A stretch of DNA of 64,000 nucleotides, from contig NZ_RSEB01000002.1 of assembly GCF_003933745.1 (NCBI RefSeq), forward strand, positions 496,001-560,000, written 5' to 3'. The notes beneath the pieces were generated by a model. It worked only from the letters and a program-made list of their open reading frames with translations. It was not told the DNA's origin and did not search any database. Of the stretch, positions 61,857 through 64,000 are shown in pieces. The translations under genes and the position numbers were made by a program. The stretch comes from Glycomyces terrestris (GTDB taxonomy: Bacteria; Actinomycetota; Actinomycetes; Mycobacteriales; Micromonosporaceae). Positions within the stretch are counted from its first letter, which is position 1; each line of letters starts with the position of its first letter.

Positions 61857-63524
61857 ATGGTCCTTCCGCCCGGGGCGGGCGCGCCCCCGCCCCCCGACGA
61901 CCCCACCCTGACGTTCCAGCGCGCGCCGCGCTGGCCCCTGCCGCCCCCGCCCGCCACCCAGTTCCCGCCCCCGTCGGTCCAGCCGCGCAGCGACGCCTCG
62001 CGCGTCGCGGGCGGCCTCGCCCTCCTGGCCGTGCCCGTGGTCGCCCTCGTCGTCGCCTACGTCCTGCCGACGATCCGCACCTACGAGCTCAGCCGCCTCC
62101 AGGGCTTCGCCCTCGGCGAGACCGAGGACGCCGGCGGCGCGAACTACGACAGCGTGCTCGCCTCGGGCGAACTGTGGGACGGCATCGGCCACCTGCTCGG
62201 GCCGACCGGCCTCATGGTCCTCGGCGGGGCCGTCGTCGCCCCGCTCATCGCGCTCCTGGTCCACCGGGCCGGCGCGGGCGTCCGCGCCGTCGCGCGCGTC
62301 GCGTGGGCGCTGGCCGCGATCACGTTCGCGCCCGCGGCGCTCACCGTCGCCTGGCTCGTCGACCGGGTCGTCACCGAGAGCGAAGTCCAAGCGAGCCTGT
62401 ACGACTGGCCGTGCCTCGTCTCCGGCGTCGTCATCGGCACCGGCGTCCTCACCGGGCTCGCGGCCCTGCGCGGCGGGAACGCCGACGGCAGGACGGCGGG
62501 CACCGTCGCCGCCGCCGCGGGCCTGACCGCGCTCGCGCTGGCCGCGGCCGGGCTCCAGACGTTCGCGTTCGACACGATCAGCGGCCTGCCCGCCGACGTG
62601 CGCCTGCCCCTGCACCAGGTGTACGACGGCGTGCGCGCCGGCATGGACGTCGGCTCCGCGGCCGCGACCTCCGTGATCCTCCTCGGCATCCTCGCCGTCC
62701 TCGGCGTCGGCGCCGCCGTCCTGTTCGCGGCAGCCAAAGTTCGCATCGACGTCGACCCCGAACCGGCCGAGCCGGCCGGGACGCGCGCGGGCGCGGCCGT
62801 CGCGGCGTTCGCCGTCCTGCTCCTCGCTCTCGCCGCGGTCGGCTACTTCCTGCTGCCGTGGCTCGCCCGCGCCGGCGAGGTCTCCGATCCGCCGCAGGAC
62901 CTGTGGTTCACCATCCGCCGCACCTGGGTCCCGCCGCTGATCACCACCGGGGTCGCGGTCACCGCCGCCGCGGTCGGCGGCTTCGCGATCGGGGCGCTGC
63001 GGCCCTTCGGCGACGCCTCCCGCTGGGTCCTGCTCCTGTTCGCGCCCTGGCTGTTCGTCGGCACCGGGCCGCTCGCGGCCGCGCACCTCGAAGCGGTGGC
63101 CGAACCGGGCGAGTGGGTCGTCATCGGGTCGCTCCCGCCGCGGGCGTGGATCGCCGTGCCGCTGCTGTTCCTGTTCACGGCCCTGTGCTGGGGCCTCCAG
63201 GACCGCCGCCGCGCCCGCATCGCGCAGGGCCACCCGCGTGGCGCGGCGAACGCCGCGTTCGCCAAGGCCGCCTTGCCGTTCGCGCTCCTGGCCGTGCTGG
63301 CGCTGCTCCTCGTCCACGTCCAGGACCTGTTCTGGAACGAGCTGACGTACCAGGACATGCTCTCCGCGGGCGTCATGCGGTACGCGCTGGAGCACCTCGA
63401 CTTCGAGCACACCGGGATCGCCTACGGGTTCCCGCTGCCGGTCCTGATCCCGTACGCGCTGGCCGCGGCCGCCCTCGCGGTCTGGTACCTGCCGCGCGTC
63501 GCGGTGCGCACCGGCCGGGCCTGA
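61857..63524 (+). CDS. Multi-pass membrane protein of unknown function
   Basis: A protein of 555 residues. A Pro-rich cytoplasmic N terminus (about 1-45; PPPPATQFPPPSVQP) precedes about ten hydrophobic helices, the first at 50-70. Extracytoplasmic loops are acidic (LGETEDAGGANYDSVLASGE, EVSDPPQDLWFTIRRTW). No transporter, kinase or glycosyltransferase signature is recognised. CAGGAGC precedes the ATG. It lies divergent to LysE and before a terminator, so it is probably monocistronic. Confidence 0.78.
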   Translation: MVLPPGAGAPPPPDDPTLTFQRAPRWPLPPPPATQFPPPSVQPRSDASRVAGGLALLAVPVVALVVAYVLPTIRTYELSRLQGFALGETEDAGGANYDSVLASGELWDGIGHLLGPTGLMVLGGAVVAPLIALLVHRAGAGVRAVARVAWALAAITFAPAALTVAWLVDRVVTESEVQASLYDWPCLVSGVVIGTGVLTGLAALRGGNADGRTAGTVAAAAGLTALALAAAGLQTFAFDTISGLPADVRLPLHQVYDGVRAGMDVGSAAATSVILLGILAVLGVGAAVLFAAAKVRIDVDPEPAEPAGTRAGAAVAAFAVLLLALAAVGYFLLPWLARAGEVSDPPQDLWFTIRRTWVPPLITTGVAVTAAAVGGFAIGALRPFGDASRWVLLLFAPWLFVGTGPLAAAHLEAVAEPGEWVVIGSLPPRAWIAVPLLFLFTALCWGLQDRRRARIAQGHPRGAANAAFAKAALPFALLAVLALLLVHVQDLFWNELTYQDMLSAGVMRYALEHLDFEHTGIAYGFPLPVLIPYALAAAALAVWYLPRVAVRTGRA

Positions 63525-63528
63525 GGAC

Positions 63529-63566
63529 GCGGAACGGGGGCCGGCTTGCCTCGGCCCCCGCTCCGC
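63529..63566. terminator. Terminator between convergent genes
   Basis: GCGGA-a-CGGGGGCCG / CGGCCCCCG-c-TCCGC with an 8-nt loop, in the 52-bp gap between the membrane protein and the phosphatase. Confidence 0.8.
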
Positions 63567-63576
63567 CTCGCGCGCT

Positions 63577-64000
63577 TCAGTTCCTGACGAACTCGATGTC
63601 GTGGAAGCGGCCCGCCGCGGTGTCGTAGTGGAGCCGCGCGCCCTCCATGTACCCGAACAGCGGGCCCCAGTCGTCGTGGTCGGCGTCGGGGAAGAGCGCC
63701 ACGAGCCCGCACTCGATGTGGCCGCCGTGCCCGATGACCAGGGCCGCGTCGCCGGGGCCGAGGGGCGCGAGGAGTTCGGACCACTGCCGGGCGAGGGCGT
63801 GCGCGTAGTCGCTGACGGCGCTGCCGCGGCGCCCGACCAGGCGCGCGAGCCGCGTGAACGGGGCGCCGACGTCGAAGGAGGCCGCCTGCGACTCCTGGAG
63901 GAATGCGTTCACATTGTGGAGGGTCGGGAGCTCGACGGTGACCGCGAACCCCATGGCGATGGCCGTCTCGCGCGCCCGCGGGGCGACGCTCGTGGCGACG
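63577..64000 (-). CDS. Histidine phosphatase family protein, 5' end outside the window
   Basis: The last 141 codons of a phosphoglycerate-mutase-like phosphatase. SVAPRARETAIAMG at the window edge corresponds to the conserved S-x-x-x-R-A-x-E-T-A segment. VIGHGGHIECGL carries the second catalytic His. The N-terminal R-H-G motif with the phosphorylated His lies beyond position 64000. Such proteins dephosphorylate sugars, nucleotides or small metabolites; the substrate is unknown. An internal ATG at 63954 is not the true start. Confidence 0.82.
   Translation of the reverse strand, partial: VATSVAPRARETAIAMGFAVTVELPTLHNVNAFLQESQAASFDVGAPFTRLARLVGRRGSAVSDYAHALARQWSELLAPLGPGDAALVIGHGGHIECGLVALFPDADHDDWGPLFGYMEGARLHYDTAAGRFHDIEFVRN

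Overview
The window comes from a very GC-rich, Gram-positive actinomycete. The evidence is strong third-position G/C bias on both strands, GTG and TTG starts, AGGAGG-type ribosome binding sites, twin-arginine exported enzymes, an XRE/DUF397 pair, an MmyB-type regulator with a divergent SDR, and an ESX (type VII) secretion locus. A Glycomyces-like soil actinomycete would fit, but that is inference. I see no rRNA, convincing tRNA, CRISPR array, transposase or prophage. A KilAC-domain protein is the only phage-flavoured gene.

Layout. 1-14.9 kb: a truncated secreted trypsin-like protease, a small membrane protein, an epimerase, a GntR/TetR hybrid regulator divergent from an FAD monooxygenase, a caspase-like protease with two DivIVA-like repeats behind a tiny coupled ORF, an SRPBCC protein, an AlkZ-type winged-helix protein, an OsmC protein, a CBM2-like exported protein, a quinone oxidoreductase, a methyltransferase, an MmyB-type regulator/SDR pair and an aldo-keto reductase. 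15-19.1 kb: a modular GH30 glycanase and a SpoIIE-type phosphatase. 19.2-26.8 kb: an HxlR/NmrA pair, a second NmrA protein, a metallo-beta-lactamase-fold enzyme, an MFS exporter, an alpha/beta hydrolase and an AlkB-like dioxygenase. 27.5-31.7 kb: two overlapping unknown genes, an XRE/DUF397 pair, and an exported protein that looks like a subtilase propeptide and C-terminal region without the protease. 32-34.8 kb: two GH43 enzymes that together would degrade arabinan. 35-36.7 kb: a second NmrA/HxlR pair with a duplicated gene fragment.

37-48 kb: a type VII secretion locus in two divergent operons. The plus operon has two WXG100-like genes, a small membrane protein, EccD and a fused three-ATPase EccC. 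The minus operon has an EspC-like protein, an 823-residue putative substrate and two membrane-anchored ricin-lectin proteins. EccB, EccE and mycosin genes are absent from the window. 48-64 kb: Mth938-type, membrane, SDR, metallophosphoesterase (with a Ser-Glu microsatellite) and hydrolase genes, the KilAC protein, a GH64 glucanase, a four-gene ABC-transporter/two-component operon, a PEP-mutase-like enzyme, a thioesterase, a LysE exporter, an orphan membrane protein and a truncated histidine phosphatase.

Two window-wide features stand out. Polysaccharide-degrading exported enzymes recur (GH30, two GH43, GH64, CBM2). Gene ends are also repeatedly duplicated in tandem: several intergenic regions carry degenerate copies of the adjacent stop-codon region, terminator or promoter.
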